From Rhynchopus euleeides (taxonomy: Eukaryota; Euglenozoa; Diplonemea; Diplonemida; Diplonemidae): a DNA stretch of 64,000 nucleotides. The stretch covers positions 930,001 through 994,000 of the forward strand of contig OY723257.1 in the NCBI GenBank assembly GCA_963210315.1. The letters run 5' to 3'. Positions within the stretch are counted from its first letter, which is position 1. Each line of letters begins with the position of its first letter. The notes below the pieces were generated by a model. That model had not been told where the DNA came from. It did no database searches and saw only the letters and a list, made by a program, of their open reading frames with translations. The position numbers were made by a program, and so were the translations under genes. Positions 18,868 through 28,866 of this stretch are shown piece by piece.

Positions 18868-20098
18868 TAGGGGGGGGGGGGGGGCAACTAGGCTCCGTGG
18901 TCAACCTTCCGTTCTGCGAGTCCGAATCACGCAGTCCCTCGAATCCATGGTGCTTCCAGAAAATTCAGAAACCCACCCACGGTCAAAGTTGCATGCGTTG
19001 ACGCTTCCGCCCAGAAGAAAGCGGACCGACAGTACCAGCAGGATCCCTCGTAGAGTACATCAAAACGCAACCGGGTAAATCAAGATAGAGGGGCGAGCAG
19101 AGAAGGGAGAGCAGAGAGGGGTGCAACGACAGTGGTTCTTCGAACGCTGAAACCACAGGCGCGTGAAGTGTTTGCAAGGATCCGCACGGGGAAAAACAAA
19201 TGCGGAGTTTGGCTACGCCGAACTGACAATGGAAGTACTGCAACCCTCGCAGGAGACCGCAAGTGGGTGGGGGAGGTGTCGAACAGTTTTCCAGAAGGTC
19301 CGCCCTGTCCTTCGCAGAGACCGCCACGGCACAGCAGGTCAGGTACGGAGCTGTGAGGTGCTGCAGCGTGAGTGTATGTGGTCTCGTCTAGGAGTCGTCG
19401 GGCACACCACGGTTCCACCCAATGGAGTAACTTGGGAGGAAGGCAACAGAAGGTAATACCACCGTGCGGACAGAAGGACAATCTCCAGGCCTGGTTACCC
19501 TCGGGGCAGCATCTCTGCACTGGGTCGGACCTGGACACGACCCAAATCGTTCATATCGTTCATGAGTTCAGAAATCCAGAAGGATGGCGCTTGCTATTGG
19601 GAGCGTGGCAGACACCTCCATCTCATCAGAGACACAAAAAGGAGCCGGCGGTACGTAATGTGTTTGTTTGTGCAACCGGGGTTTTAATCTGCAGAAGGAA
19701 GGTGAAGAGACTGATAAGGCAGGGAAGCAAATTATGCAGAGTACACGCCCACATTGCTGCCACAGCTCCTTATTAGGCTTAACACACTTCTCGCCCGAGC
19801 GGGTGATTTGCGCGTTCTACCAAAATACAAAAAGAGAGGAAGGACAAGTGGACAAACAGCGCAGGTGCGACTGCCACAAACAAGCAGTGTTCTCGATTGA
19901 GAGAGGGTTATGTGTACCCAGAAGGCCCTTGTGAGAGGGCATCGGTGGTTCTTCCTGACGGCCAGACAGGAGGGCTTCCGGCACTCCTGCAGGGGAGAAA
20001 CGAATGCGCACACTTCTACAGAAACACCGAACACAGGCTTGATGTGGAGCGGTGTTGAGTCGACAACACATGGGATGTGCGCAGTAATCACGCAAAGA
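18868..20098. other. Downstream region of cyclase-like gene 1, no gene seen
   Basis: It resembles, with more divergence, the 3' regions of the other two cyclase-like copies (29200-30424 and 36770-37967). Shared landmarks are GCGTTGACGCTTCCGC, CAGCAGGATCCCTCGT and CAGCAGGTCAGGTACGGAGC. Part of it (19638-19815) is also shared with 41308-41485. The reading frames are broken between copies, so I treat it as non-coding. Confidence 0.6.
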
Positions 20099-22861
20099 TC
20101 ATGAAAGGCTCGTGGTGCTGTTGGAGCTGGCTGTGACCGAGTAATCTGGGGCAAGGTCCACAACGCATTCCTTGCTGGCGATGATGTCACGGAGACGACC
20201 GTGACCACAGATACTGGGGTTGACATCTTCAAAGAGTTCAGCAGCACCGGTCCAGTTGCTTTCGCACACTGCCTTCCACGTGGCGTTCCACGCAGCGTAC
20301 GGGTTCGACTTTGCCATTGCCTCAAGCTCGTACATCCACTCCGCGTCATCTGTGGTTGCTGAGCGTTCTGCGTATTCGTAAACAGAGATCGGACGCAAGT
20401 GTCTCTTCCTGTACAAAACACTTCCACACTGCTTCAGGTCGAAGTCGCGGCCAAGCCCACCGGCAACGAAGCTGTCCACCACACCGGAAAAGCCACAAAC
20501 TGCGTTGTAGGTCTCTAAGGCTGTGACGAATGGCACAACAGTGCCCAAGATTGTGACACGCTTCATCCCAGCACACCCCAGATGCCCGATGCGTGCGCTG
20601 CCTGCTGCCACGGCATGCGACAGCGGGAGGGTCGTCCCGTGTGGGGTGCTGAAACTCTTGGCCATCTGCCCGGCCTGCCACCCTGCCCGAGCGGCACACA
20701 GCTTGTACTGCCCACAGGAAGAGAACGCGTTGAACGCCCCCGACAGGCGGTCGCCGAAGAAACAGTCCTGGATGCCGCCGTGCGTCTTCACAGCAGTCGT
20801 CAGTGCAGTCATCACCTCGAGCAGCATGTTCACGATGTCGGAGTCACGCATGTCGTCTGTCGCGGCGTGCCACCCCTTGATGTTGAAGCAGATAATGGCC
20901 ACACTGCGCCGCTTGATGCCACACATGGCGTCCTCGAGGCCGCCAGAGCTGCCGCCAGAGGGGTGGGAGACACGCGTTTCACGGCTCTGGACGTCTTGAT
21001 CAGAACGTCTGGCCTTGTCAGTGGCAGTAATAGACGTTGTGTGCCCGTCGGTGTCTGACTCAGACAGACGTGCGCGGACAACGTCCTCGTTCAGAAGCAG
21101 CGACTCAGGCATGTAGTTCCTGTACTCCACAAGGTTCTCGACCATGGCCGCAAAGGAGTGCTGCATGCTTGCCACCTCGCTGATCTTGGAGGTCCCGTGC
21201 GACTCCACCGCTTCCAGGTCCATGTGTGCCACACGCTCCATGGCGTGGCGCAGATGCTCGATGGGCCGTGTCACCAGGCGCGACACAAGCACAGACATCA
21301 CCAGCATCGCCACCGTCGCACCCACCATCACGCACGCGACCAGCACATACGCGTCCTGCTGCTGCTCCGTGCTCAGCTGCTTCGAGCGTGCGCTGTCGGT
21401 GCGGATTGCTGCCACAGACAGGTCGATTGACGCCATCACAGTGCCCCGCGGCACCAGCACAGACACGTACCACACGAGTTCTGCCCGCGAGACCTCTTGC
21501 GTCACAAACCAGTACTCTGTCCCGTTCCCTGCCTCAGCGTTGTCCACCCAGCTCTCGAACGCATCGCGTGTCCGACTTGCAGCACCCTTGTACCCGCCGC
21601 TCCGCTCGAACATCACAGCACGCCCGTGCCGTGCGATGGGTGACAGCACCGTCGAGTTGGGGTCCACCGTGTGGTTCGTCACGTGTAGAAGATCTGCCTG
21701 AGGGCGTGTCCAATTCGCGAACGGGATCTCGTGGTGCGTGACAAGGTGGTACTTGTTGACAGCCACCAAGGTCCCTGTCTCCCCCGTCCAGTGATTCAAC
21801 GCAACGGCGTACAACAGCGAGTCTGCGGGGATGTCCTGGCGGGCAAACATCTTCGACAACTCCAGAGCCTGCATGTTCATGTACATGAACCCAAGCTGCC
21901 CGTCGTGCCGTGGCCCTTTGCGCACCTGCCCTGGATGCGCCAGCCCGAGGTACGCGGTGATCGTCACGAATGTGAATTGTGTGTGCGCAGGTGTCATGTG
22001 CACAGTGTTGGCTGATTCAATCGGCAGACTTGTGTCGAGGCTGAGCGTGTTGTCAAGCACCCGTTTCCGTGCCTCCGTGCGCACGGGGTTACGCCCTGCA
22101 GAGGCAGGGAAGAGGCACAGCCCCTTGGGCTCACCTTGGGTGAAGTCTGGGTACGGGTTGCAGGGAAGGTGCTGGTTCTTGACCAGGCCCTGTTCGTCAA
22201 CTTCTCCAGTGTGAAGCACACTCGCATCGTAGGTCAGCTTCCCTGTTGAAGGATTGCGCTTGTTAATTGCCATCTGAATCGGCGGCAACGTGCCGACGTA
22301 TCCGGTCGAGTTGTCTGCAACGAAGTACATCAGCATCGCACCACGGCCAGACGTCGTGTTGGGGTACGAGGGGCTGAAGGGCTTTAACTCCAGCAAGATC
22401 TGTGTCGTGCCTAGCGGAATCAGTGCACGTGTCTTTGAGAACATCTCAGGACGCAGAACTCTCTCGATCCAGTCGGGGTCTGTGATGGTGTCGGGGTCGT
22501 GCATCAGGATGAACTCCGACATCTGCTGCAACACGATCTGCGGGACATCCAGGAACTGCCGGATCTCCTTGCCCACACCGTCCAGCACACGCGAGAGGTA
22601 CCGCCCCGACAGCATCCGGATGTCGACGTCGCTGGCATCGAGGCTGCGTGCGACGTTGGCATCGCCTGTGTTCCGTGCATCCTCCAGCAGCGCGTTGCTT
22701 GTGGTGATCGTGATGCTGCCGATGATCACGGCCGTCATCACCACCAGCACCACATTCAACCCCACGGAAACGGCCTGCAGCCCCACACCCACACTGGGGG
22801 CCGCGGTGTGTGTCATCAGACCTGCACAGCGTGGTGTGGTGTGGCGGAAGCAAATCACCAT
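20099..22861 (-). CDS. Cyclase-homology membrane receptor, copy 1
   Basis: It encodes about 920 residues from the ATG at 22861, the homologue of an internal Met of the other copies. Layout: short cytosolic N-terminus, a membrane segment (AVSVGLNVVLVVMTAVIIG), a 450-residue ectodomain with a Cache-like end, a second membrane segment (VLVACVMVGATVAMLVMSVL), a HAMP-like region (TRPIEHLRHAMERV), a Ser-rich linker, then a class III cyclase-homology domain. In that domain FNIKGW replaces the usual metal-binding FxDIxGF, CFFGD replaces KxxGD, and GTVVPFVTALE lacks the catalytic Asn and Arg. It is therefore probably a non-catalytic receptor. A 3137-bp insertion lies directly upstream at the start codon and separates the gene from its former 5' region (26000 onward). 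Codons here differ from copies 2 and 3 mainly in the ectodomain. Confidence 0.85.
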   Translation of the reverse strand: MVICFRHTTPRCAGLMTHTAAPSVGVGLQAVSVGLNVVLVVMTAVIIGSITITTSNALLEDARNTGDANVARSLDASDVDIRMLSGRYLSRVLDGVGKEIRQFLDVPQIVLQQMSEFILMHDPDTITDPDWIERVLRPEMFSKTRALIPLGTTQILLELKPFSPSYPNTTSGRGAMLMYFVADNSTGYVGTLPPIQMAINKRNPSTGKLTYDASVLHTGEVDEQGLVKNQHLPCNPYPDFTQGEPKGLCLFPASAGRNPVRTEARKRVLDNTLSLDTSLPIESANTVHMTPAHTQFTFVTITAYLGLAHPGQVRKGPRHDGQLGFMYMNMQALELSKMFARQDIPADSLLYAVALNHWTGETGTLVAVNKYHLVTHHEIPFANWTRPQADLLHVTNHTVDPNSTVLSPIARHGRAVMFERSGGYKGAASRTRDAFESWVDNAEAGNGTEYWFVTQEVSRAELVWYVSVLVPRGTVMASIDLSVAAIRTDSARSKQLSTEQQQDAYVLVACVMVGATVAMLVMSVLVSRLVTRPIEHLRHAMERVAHMDLEAVESHGTSKISEVASMQHSFAAMVENLVEYRNYMPESLLLNEDVVRARLSESDTDGHTTSITATDKARRSDQDVQSRETRVSHPSGGSSGGLEDAMCGIKRRSVAIICFNIKGWHAATDDMRDSDIVNMLLEVMTALTTAVKTHGGIQDCFFGDRLSGAFNAFSSCGQYKLCAARAGWQAGQMAKSFSTPHGTTLPLSHAVAAGSARIGHLGCAGMKRVTILGTVVPFVTALETYNAVCGFSGVVDSFVAGGLGRDFDLKQCGSVLYRKRHLRPISVYEYAERSATTDDAEWMYELEAMAKSNPYAAWNATWKAVCESNWTGAAELFEDVNPSICGHGRLRDIIASKECVVDLAPDYSVTASSNSTTSLS

Positions 22862-23048
22862 GCTGGGCTGATCCGGCCTTGGGGAAAACACAAAAAATCT
22901 CGCGATCTCAATCCGATTCGCAAAAAATCGCAAAAAGTCGCAAAAAATCGCAAAAAATCGCTGCGAATTTTTGCGATTTTTTCCGACTTTTTGCGATTTT
23001 TTCGGCTTTCTGCGTTGTTGGGTCCGTCGGCGGGGGGGGGGTGATACA

Positions 23049-23541
23049 CACGGTGGACTCCCACCCCCTGGAGCGGGGGTCTGGGGCGGGGGTCTGGGAG
23101 ACCCCCGCGAGTGGGGGTCTGCCCTGCTATTTTTGGTGCCCAGACGACCCCCGCTCGCGGGGGTCCCGACCCCCGCGAGCGGGGGTCGGACCTCGCCAGA
23201 CCCCCGCTATTTCGATATCCCAAAAAGGTGGATCGGGGGTCTGGACCCCCGATATTCCGATATCCCAAAAAGGTGCACCCTGACGTGTGGGAGTCCACCG
23301 TGCACGGTGGACTCCCACCCCCTGGAGCGGGGGTCTGGGGCGGGGGTCTGGACCCCCGCTAGCGGGAGTCTGCCCTGCTATTTTTGGTGCCCAGACGACC
23401 CCCGCGAGCGGGGTCCATACCCCCGCTCGCGGGGGTCCAGACCCCCGATAGCGGGGTCCAGACCCCCACTCGCGGGGGTCTGGACCCCCGATATTCCGAT
23501 ATCCCAAAAAGGTGCACCCTGACGTGTGGGAGTCCGCCGTG
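23049..23541. repeat. Two tandem fold-back units with CACGGTGG ends
   Basis: Units 23049-23302 and 23303-23541 each begin CACGGTGGACTCCCAC and end with its reverse complement (one mismatch in the second). Inside are many GGGGGTC/GACCCCC palindromes with GCGAGCG loops and the shared segment CGATATCCCAAAAAGGTG. They are probably small MITE-like or hairpin elements. Confidence 0.7.
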
Positions 23542-24899
23542 TAGGTAAGTATACTGGGGACTGGGCAGTGGTCGTTCCACATGCCTCTCCCCTCGTGGCT
23601 TACACCCTGTCGCCACCCACCCCACTTCATGGAAAACATGACTCCGCAGCAACAGGGTCATACTTGCGGTGGTATGCAACCACTAGTACAGCCTGTTTGC
23701 ATCGTCGGGTTCGCAAAGCCTGGTACGCTGCCTTGCCGTAGGGACTCACCTACTGAGGACACCCCTGAGAACACTGAGGAAGATGTTGGGCTAGCCTAGT
23801 TGAAGCAGGCTTCGGGGTGACCGAGGGGGAGCGCCCTGCCCAGAACATGACCAAGAAAGACTGTTCGACTGACGGGAAGAACCTGGTGGGCAGGTGTGTC
23901 TTCGGTGCAATGATTGGAGATATCAGGAGCCTTCTCTTCAAGGCGACCACTTATGTTGGTTTTTCCCCTCTCCGACTGACGACCAGTGGTGACGTAGCGA
24001 AGGACCTTGAATGGTGTTTGAACCCGAGAGAGTCAACCAAAGGTATTCTACAGGACCTGGCACGGAACGGACGATACGAACGCTCCCACCGTGCGCACGG
24101 ACCTGTCTGCGACTCTACAAGGAACCACGAGGTGGCGCGCGCACATCATCACCTGACCTGCACGACTCCGCTGCGCCATCCTCACCGACCTACAGCAAGG
24201 CAAGGGGTGATGATCATCTGGAGACACCTGAGCCCAGGATCGGAGAGACGCGAAGGCCTTATCCACAGATGGTCCAGCTGGGAGGGAAACCACCATCCAC
24301 CTCCTTCGGACACCACACAGCCTTGTCGATGACCACAGCAGCCCGGACACAGACCAGTACGCGTACCCTGCCTGCAGCACCGGGCCACACCCCACCGAGA
24401 GAGCATCTCTTTCGCCACGGCCCAAGCCGGCACCCCCTCACCGCCACCAACGAACTGTTGCTGCACCGCGACAAGCCCACTACCTGGCTGCAGGAGGGGA
24501 TCTGGGCACAGCGAGGTACTTCAGCCATTCAGCTTCAGGCTTGCAGTGGTCTTCAATCCCACCCAAGCCTTACCGAAGCTTGGATACCCCTGGGTCGGGA
24601 TTCGGAACGTGGGTATATCGGCCGGTGGGATGCGACTTTGGGATGGCCTCACCAGAATGGCTGAAAATCCTATCCGGCCGCTGAAATTTGAGCCGTACGA
24701 CGGGCGGCCATCTCGCGACTCCAACCCCGATCCGTCCAGGAACAGGAAGTGTACCGTACGACTTCTCCTTCACCCAACGGTCGTGCGGTCAAGCAAATCG
24801 GATACTCTTCCCAACGGGACCCTTCCCAAGACGAAAACCAGTCCCTGACCAACCCCACAGGCTCATCTTTACCCTTCCTGGGGCTGGGAGAATGGTAGT

Positions 24900-25640
24900 A
24901 GGCGAAGGAGGCTTACAGTACAGGTTCGGCTGCGGAATCGCAGGAAGCGGCTACTGTGCGGAAGGTCCCTCCCGGAGCTCACGGGTCAGCTGTAGAGTTG
25001 TACGGAAAGAACGCCCAGTTGCGTATGACGTCTTCTGCTCATGGGGCTTGCCCTCGGGGCACACGGGTCAGCTGCGGAATCGCAGAAGATGGCCGGTAGA
25101 ACGGGGGTTCCTCTCATGCGATGAGCTCCAGATGACCCAACGACTAGTTGTGTGTGGGATGGTTACTCACGGCTCAGCTGTTGAGTCGCAAAGAACGGTC
25201 AGATGCGCGGATGCTCCTGGAGCTCGGGCTCGGCTGTGGCGTCGGAGAAAAGCGGCCCGTAGAGGTCTTATCGTGCGACTCCTGGAGCTCAGGAAACCCA
25301 AGTCTCTCCCGCTCGACTGTGGGGTCGCAGGACGGACAGCTAGTGCCGAGGACTTCTTCTCCTACGAGCAGCTTCTGGTGTTCATGGATCACTGTGGAGT
25401 CACCGAGCGAATGTTTGCGCGCGGGTGCTCCTGGAGCTCAGGACCCGCTGTGGCGTCGCAGGCGCAACAGCGAGTGATGCAGAGGTCTGCATCTAATGCG
25501 ACCAGCTCCGGGTGCTCAGGGCTCACTGTGGAGTCGGGGGGCGACCAGCTCATGATTTTCTCGTGGGCGCTGTGGAATCGCCGGCAAAACAGCTGATGGT
25601 CTTCTCATGTTCCGGGAGCTCAGGGCTCACTGTTGAGTAG
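24900..25640 (+). repeat. Degenerate tandem repeat, about 60-100 bp period
   Basis: A core of type GGGCTCAGCTGTGGAGTCGC recurs about ten times (for example 24925, 24985, 25065, 25170, 25220, 25395, 25440, 25515 and 25620), often preceded by CTCCTGGAGCTC or GAGCTCAGG. Copies are strongly diverged in length and sequence. No coding function is seen. Confidence 0.55.
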
Positions 25641-25999
25641 GAATATTTTGTGCCAGATGCAGGTCATCAGCACCATTTGCTTCACCCCCTTCAGCGCCAT
25701 CTCCTCGGGGGGCCGACACAGCAGCCCTGGTGGTGGCGATTGTGGAGCGGGCGTGGGTGCTGGCTGGTGCTGACAGCGGCAGCAGCGGCGCCGAACTACC
25801 TACGCCTAACAAAAAAAACGCCTCACAACAAAAAAATCTCAATCTCAATCCGATTCGCAAAAAATCGCAAAAAATCGCAAAAAGTCGCAAAAATTCGCAA
25901 AAATTCGCAGCGATTTTTTGCGATTTTTTGTGCATTTTTGGTGGCCCGGTGCCGCTTTTTTGCGATTTTCTGTAAAATCCCAAAGGCCGGATCAGCCCA

Positions 26000-27021
26000 C
26001 ATGCCCAGAACCCGCAACATCAGAGGCAGGGCGTGGTGGGGGGCGGTGGGGACGGGGGTGTCTGCGATGACCCTCTGTGTGGCATTGAGGTGGGTGAAGA
26101 ATTGACTGTCGAGAACTATACAGACGAGATGAGGATTTGTACAAATACTTTTACAGCGCTGGCGATGGTATCATCCAGTGCCGCAGAAAGACGAGGCAAA
26201 GTGAGGTTCGCTCCACAGTACAGACAAGTGAGCACTCTCACAGTAGGCGAGACACATGGCACAGCTTGACACAGAACAAAAGTTCCCAAGAATATGAAGC
26301 AACTGGGTCGCTTCGCAGCACACTGAATGCGGGCACCATAGGGGTGACGGTTAGTGTGTACAGGCCGTCACGCCAAGAATATGGATCTCTGACCCGCTTG
26401 GGATTGGTTCAAGCGTGGGAACCGTGTGCCTTGGCACTCGAGAATGACAAAAATGATGATACGAGGAGGAAACGTCTGAATGAGGGTTGCAAAGCGATGG
26501 AGCGGGATGGCAGGCATTTGGTTCAGGAGTGCAGGAAGGTGAGCCCGCACACGACATTGGGTGGCACGCTTACTTCTGGCACAGAACGACCAGCCGCTAA
26601 GCAGATGAGGAGGATGTTTGCAAGAGATCCCCTATTCAAGTGCAGGTGTCATGAAGGGAAAGGGCTGGTGTGTCGCTTGATCCTTTGATTCTGAAACAAC
26701 GCACCAGCGGGATCGCACAAAGAATAACAGATACCTACCCCCCCCCCCCCGTGTATATGTCGCCCCCCCCCCCCCCAGGTGTAAAAAATAGGGAGGGGGG
26801 TGACATAAACACACCTTTTTAGGGTGTTTGCCTTTGGGGCCCTATACGCAAAACCGTGCATCCCCACCTCAGTCCTCCCTGCTGGCCAACCTGGGGGGGA
26901 GTGCCAAGAGACGCTCTCGGGGGGCGCGTCTCTTGGCACTCTAGGTTGGCCTGTCGGGAGGACAGGGAACTGGGTGTTATCCCCGGTGGAAGGGGAGGAA
27001 GAGACAGGGCATGGTGTCCCG
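26000..27021. other. Former 5' region of cyclase-like gene 1, plus spacer
   Basis: 26000-26275 matches the upstream region of copy 2 (33195-33460), and 26290-26680 matches 34862-35262. The plus-strand frame conserved between these two (183 and 127 codons) differs almost only at amino-acid-changing sites, so I do not call it a gene. C-tracts lie at 26738-26780. Confidence 0.6.
26872..26963. repeat. 92-bp hairpin
   Basis: Arms beginning GTCCTCCC and ending GGGAGGAC share GGCCAACCT and GAGTGCCAAGAGACGC with their complements around a loop near 26920. It could be a fold-back element or a structured RNA. Confidence 0.6.
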
Positions 27022-27260
27022 TTATTGCGAGACAAACACTTCAAGCTCACATGTCTGGCACAAGAAGTGTCCGTCCGGACAACCTACATGAATGGTACGG
27101 ACAGCGCAACACCGAGAGCAACCAGGAGGAGCACCGCGTACCTTGTGCGTCACTTTGTATGGGTCGTCATTGGGCAACATGTTGAAATGCTTGCGCTGCA
27201 GGTGACGTGCTGGGTCACCCATCCGACACTTGCAGCAACCTGCAACACAGCGTTGGCGAG
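27022..27260 (-). pseudogene. RING-like zinc finger fragment
   Basis: The minus-strand frame ends at 27022 and its last 77 residues hold two metal-site patterns: CCKCRMGDPARHLQRKH (C2H2-like) and CSRCCAVRTIH followed by CPDGHFLCQTC, the CxxC...CxxGHxxCxxC pattern of RING fingers. The upstream part of the frame (27260-27534) runs through the dispersed repeat shared with 2738-2954 in a frame that is not conserved, so no natural start is visible. It is probably the 3' end of a truncated RING protein gene or of a retroelement accessory domain. Confidence 0.4.
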
Positions 27261-27299
27261 CAGGTGGCACCGAAGCTGAAGAGACCCCGAGTTGGGTCT

Positions 27300-27518
27300 T
27301 TCCTGGAGCGCAAGACACCGTAATGTCCGTCCTTCTCGTTCCCGTTTCCTCCGGAAGCAGGTGATGCGTGCGGTTCCAAAGCGCACTCGCTGCATCCCCT
27401 CTCCCTCCATCTTTCGTTCGGCGGCTATTCCGCGCTCTTTTCACCGCGTCGTCACAAAGATTGCGTCTCAGTATCAGCAGGCGCAATCTCCGGCTTCCAG
27501 TGTGTGTGTGTGTCACCC
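27300..27518 (+). repeat. Dispersed repeat shared (inverted) with 2738-2954
   Basis: It matches the reverse complement of 2738-2954. The plus-strand frame encodes the same basic peptide type (PKRTRCIPSP, IFRSAAIPRSF), with conservative changes. It is flanked by a TG microsatellite at 27501-27512. Confidence 0.7.
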
Positions 27519-27539
27519 CTCCTTTACAGCGCAACGAGG

Positions 27540-28365
27540 AGAAGAGCGAAGCTATGTGGTGTCACGTAGAGCAGGAGTAGAATAGCGGGATCGGTTCTCA
27601 AGGAGTGGACTCGAGGGGGACACTCTGCGATGCCAGCCCGCGAACCCAACCTGCAATACGAACACCTAGGGATATCCCATCCGTTCCACGGGATGTCCCC
27701 TCGGGAGAAAATCTATGTGCATCCATCGGGTCTCCCATAGGACGAGGTCGGTACTGGACGTTCTCCCAGGGGGGAACACGTGTCCTCCCCTGTGGGATAG
27801 TGACCATCACCCGTGTGGGATACCCCATAATAAAAAGGGCCCATTGGGATATCTCACATGGGATGTCCCAGCCGTCCTGGCCACCGTGATGAGGCCATAA
27901 ACACACCCTGAAAGCGCCCTATCACTTCACAGGTACAACCGCTCTGATGAATTTCATTTTGTGTGTTGCGTTGACGCTTCTACACACAAAACCCTGAACT
28001 GATCACACCCTGAGCCTGATGAAGGGTGGGGTTCGTGTATCGAGCACGTTTGGTTGCAACTGTGGTGGGACGAGATATCCACAGGCCACAGGGGGGTCTG
28101 GGGGGCGGAGCCCAGCCGGAGGCCACGGTGAACGTCTGGCTCTTGGCTGGAAATACTGTCCCTTCCGTTTGCTTCACTCACTCGTTGCTGGGAGACATGA
28201 AAAAGAGAAAAGAAAACTCCCTGTTGTTTTGTTGACCGCTTCCAAACCGGGGTTTGGCTGGGAAAAACCCGGAAAAAGGGCGCCCGGAAGTAGTGCTTGG
28301 CAGAACTGACGAAGATTGACGAAGAATAACAACCGGCAAAGACCCCCTTACGTGATGAAGGGGGT
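27540..28365. other. Gene-free spacer
   Basis: Short inverted motifs (GGGATATCCC, GGGATGTCCC type) lie between 27670 and 27870. At 28018-28080 there is a divergent copy of a sequence repeated at 28870 and 36112 (GATCGTGTATAGAGCACG type). A truncated end of the CGAAGACCCCC MITE family lies near 28350. No gene is seen. Confidence 0.5.
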
Positions 28366-28554
28366 GGTGTGTAGAGAGAACGTTTGGCTGAGCTAAATGA
28401 CACTTTCCGCACGAAAGTCGTGTGAAAAAGTTAAGTCTTTGTTTATGCGCCAAATCCGGGCATAACAAAAGCAACTCCGCAGCCTGATGAGGAGGTTGCA
28501 TTCGTTGCCCAAGCGCTGCCAACTATCTTTTTGACACTGACAGGAGCTGTTGCA

Positions 28555-28766
28555 GAAATCGTACTCCTTTCGCTATAATACGAGAAACACACTGCCCATC
28601 AACTGCATAAAGCCAGATCCGAGCTACTTTTCGTTGAGCGCACACTCCTGTGCCAAAGGCTGTGTAAGCCCCTGTGAAGTGGCATGAAGGTGATCCTTAT
28701 AAAGCTTCAGTCGTACGATTTCCTTCGTTACTTCGCGACTTCACTACGCTTCGTCGCTCGTAACTG
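28555..28766 (+). repeat. Dispersed ~205-bp repeat, copy 1
   Basis: It begins GAAATCGTACTCCTTTCGCT and ends GCTACGCTTCGTCGCTCGTA-like. The ends include the inverted GAAATCGTAC/GTACGATTTC. A second, partial copy follows directly (28766-28866). Confidence 0.75.
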
Positions 28767-28866
28767 GAAATCGCACTCCTTTCGCTATAAATAATAATAA
28801 GAGAAACACCCTGCCCAGCAACTGCAAAAAGACAGTTCCGGGCTACTTTTCGTTGAGCGCACACAT

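Larger units (their letters stand above)
22863..25999. mobile_element. 3137-bp insertion with TIRs and CATG duplication at a start codon
   Basis: The ends read CTGGGCTGATCCGGCCTT at the left and, inward from the right, TGGGCTGATCCGGCCTTTGG. CATG flanks both sides (22859-22862 and 26000-26003). The uninterrupted sequence CACCATGCCCAG is present in copies 2 and 3 (33187-33198 and 40730-40741). Just inside the ends both sides contain AATCCGATTCGCAAAAAATC followed by runs of (T)CGCAAAAA. No transposase is visible; the ORFs inside look random. The superfamily is unknown and the TSD may be 3 or 4 bp. Confidence 0.85.

Noticed and set aside
23049..23541. CRISPR-like array of GGGGGTC repeats
   Set aside because: The repeats are irregular and palindromic with no unique spacers, and the window is eukaryotic.
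26137..26688. Plus-strand ORF conserved with 34925-35308
   Set aside because: The few differences between the two copies nearly all change amino acids (E/G, Q/R, D/G, F/V), and no protein family is recognised. The frame is preserved because the copies are recent duplicates.
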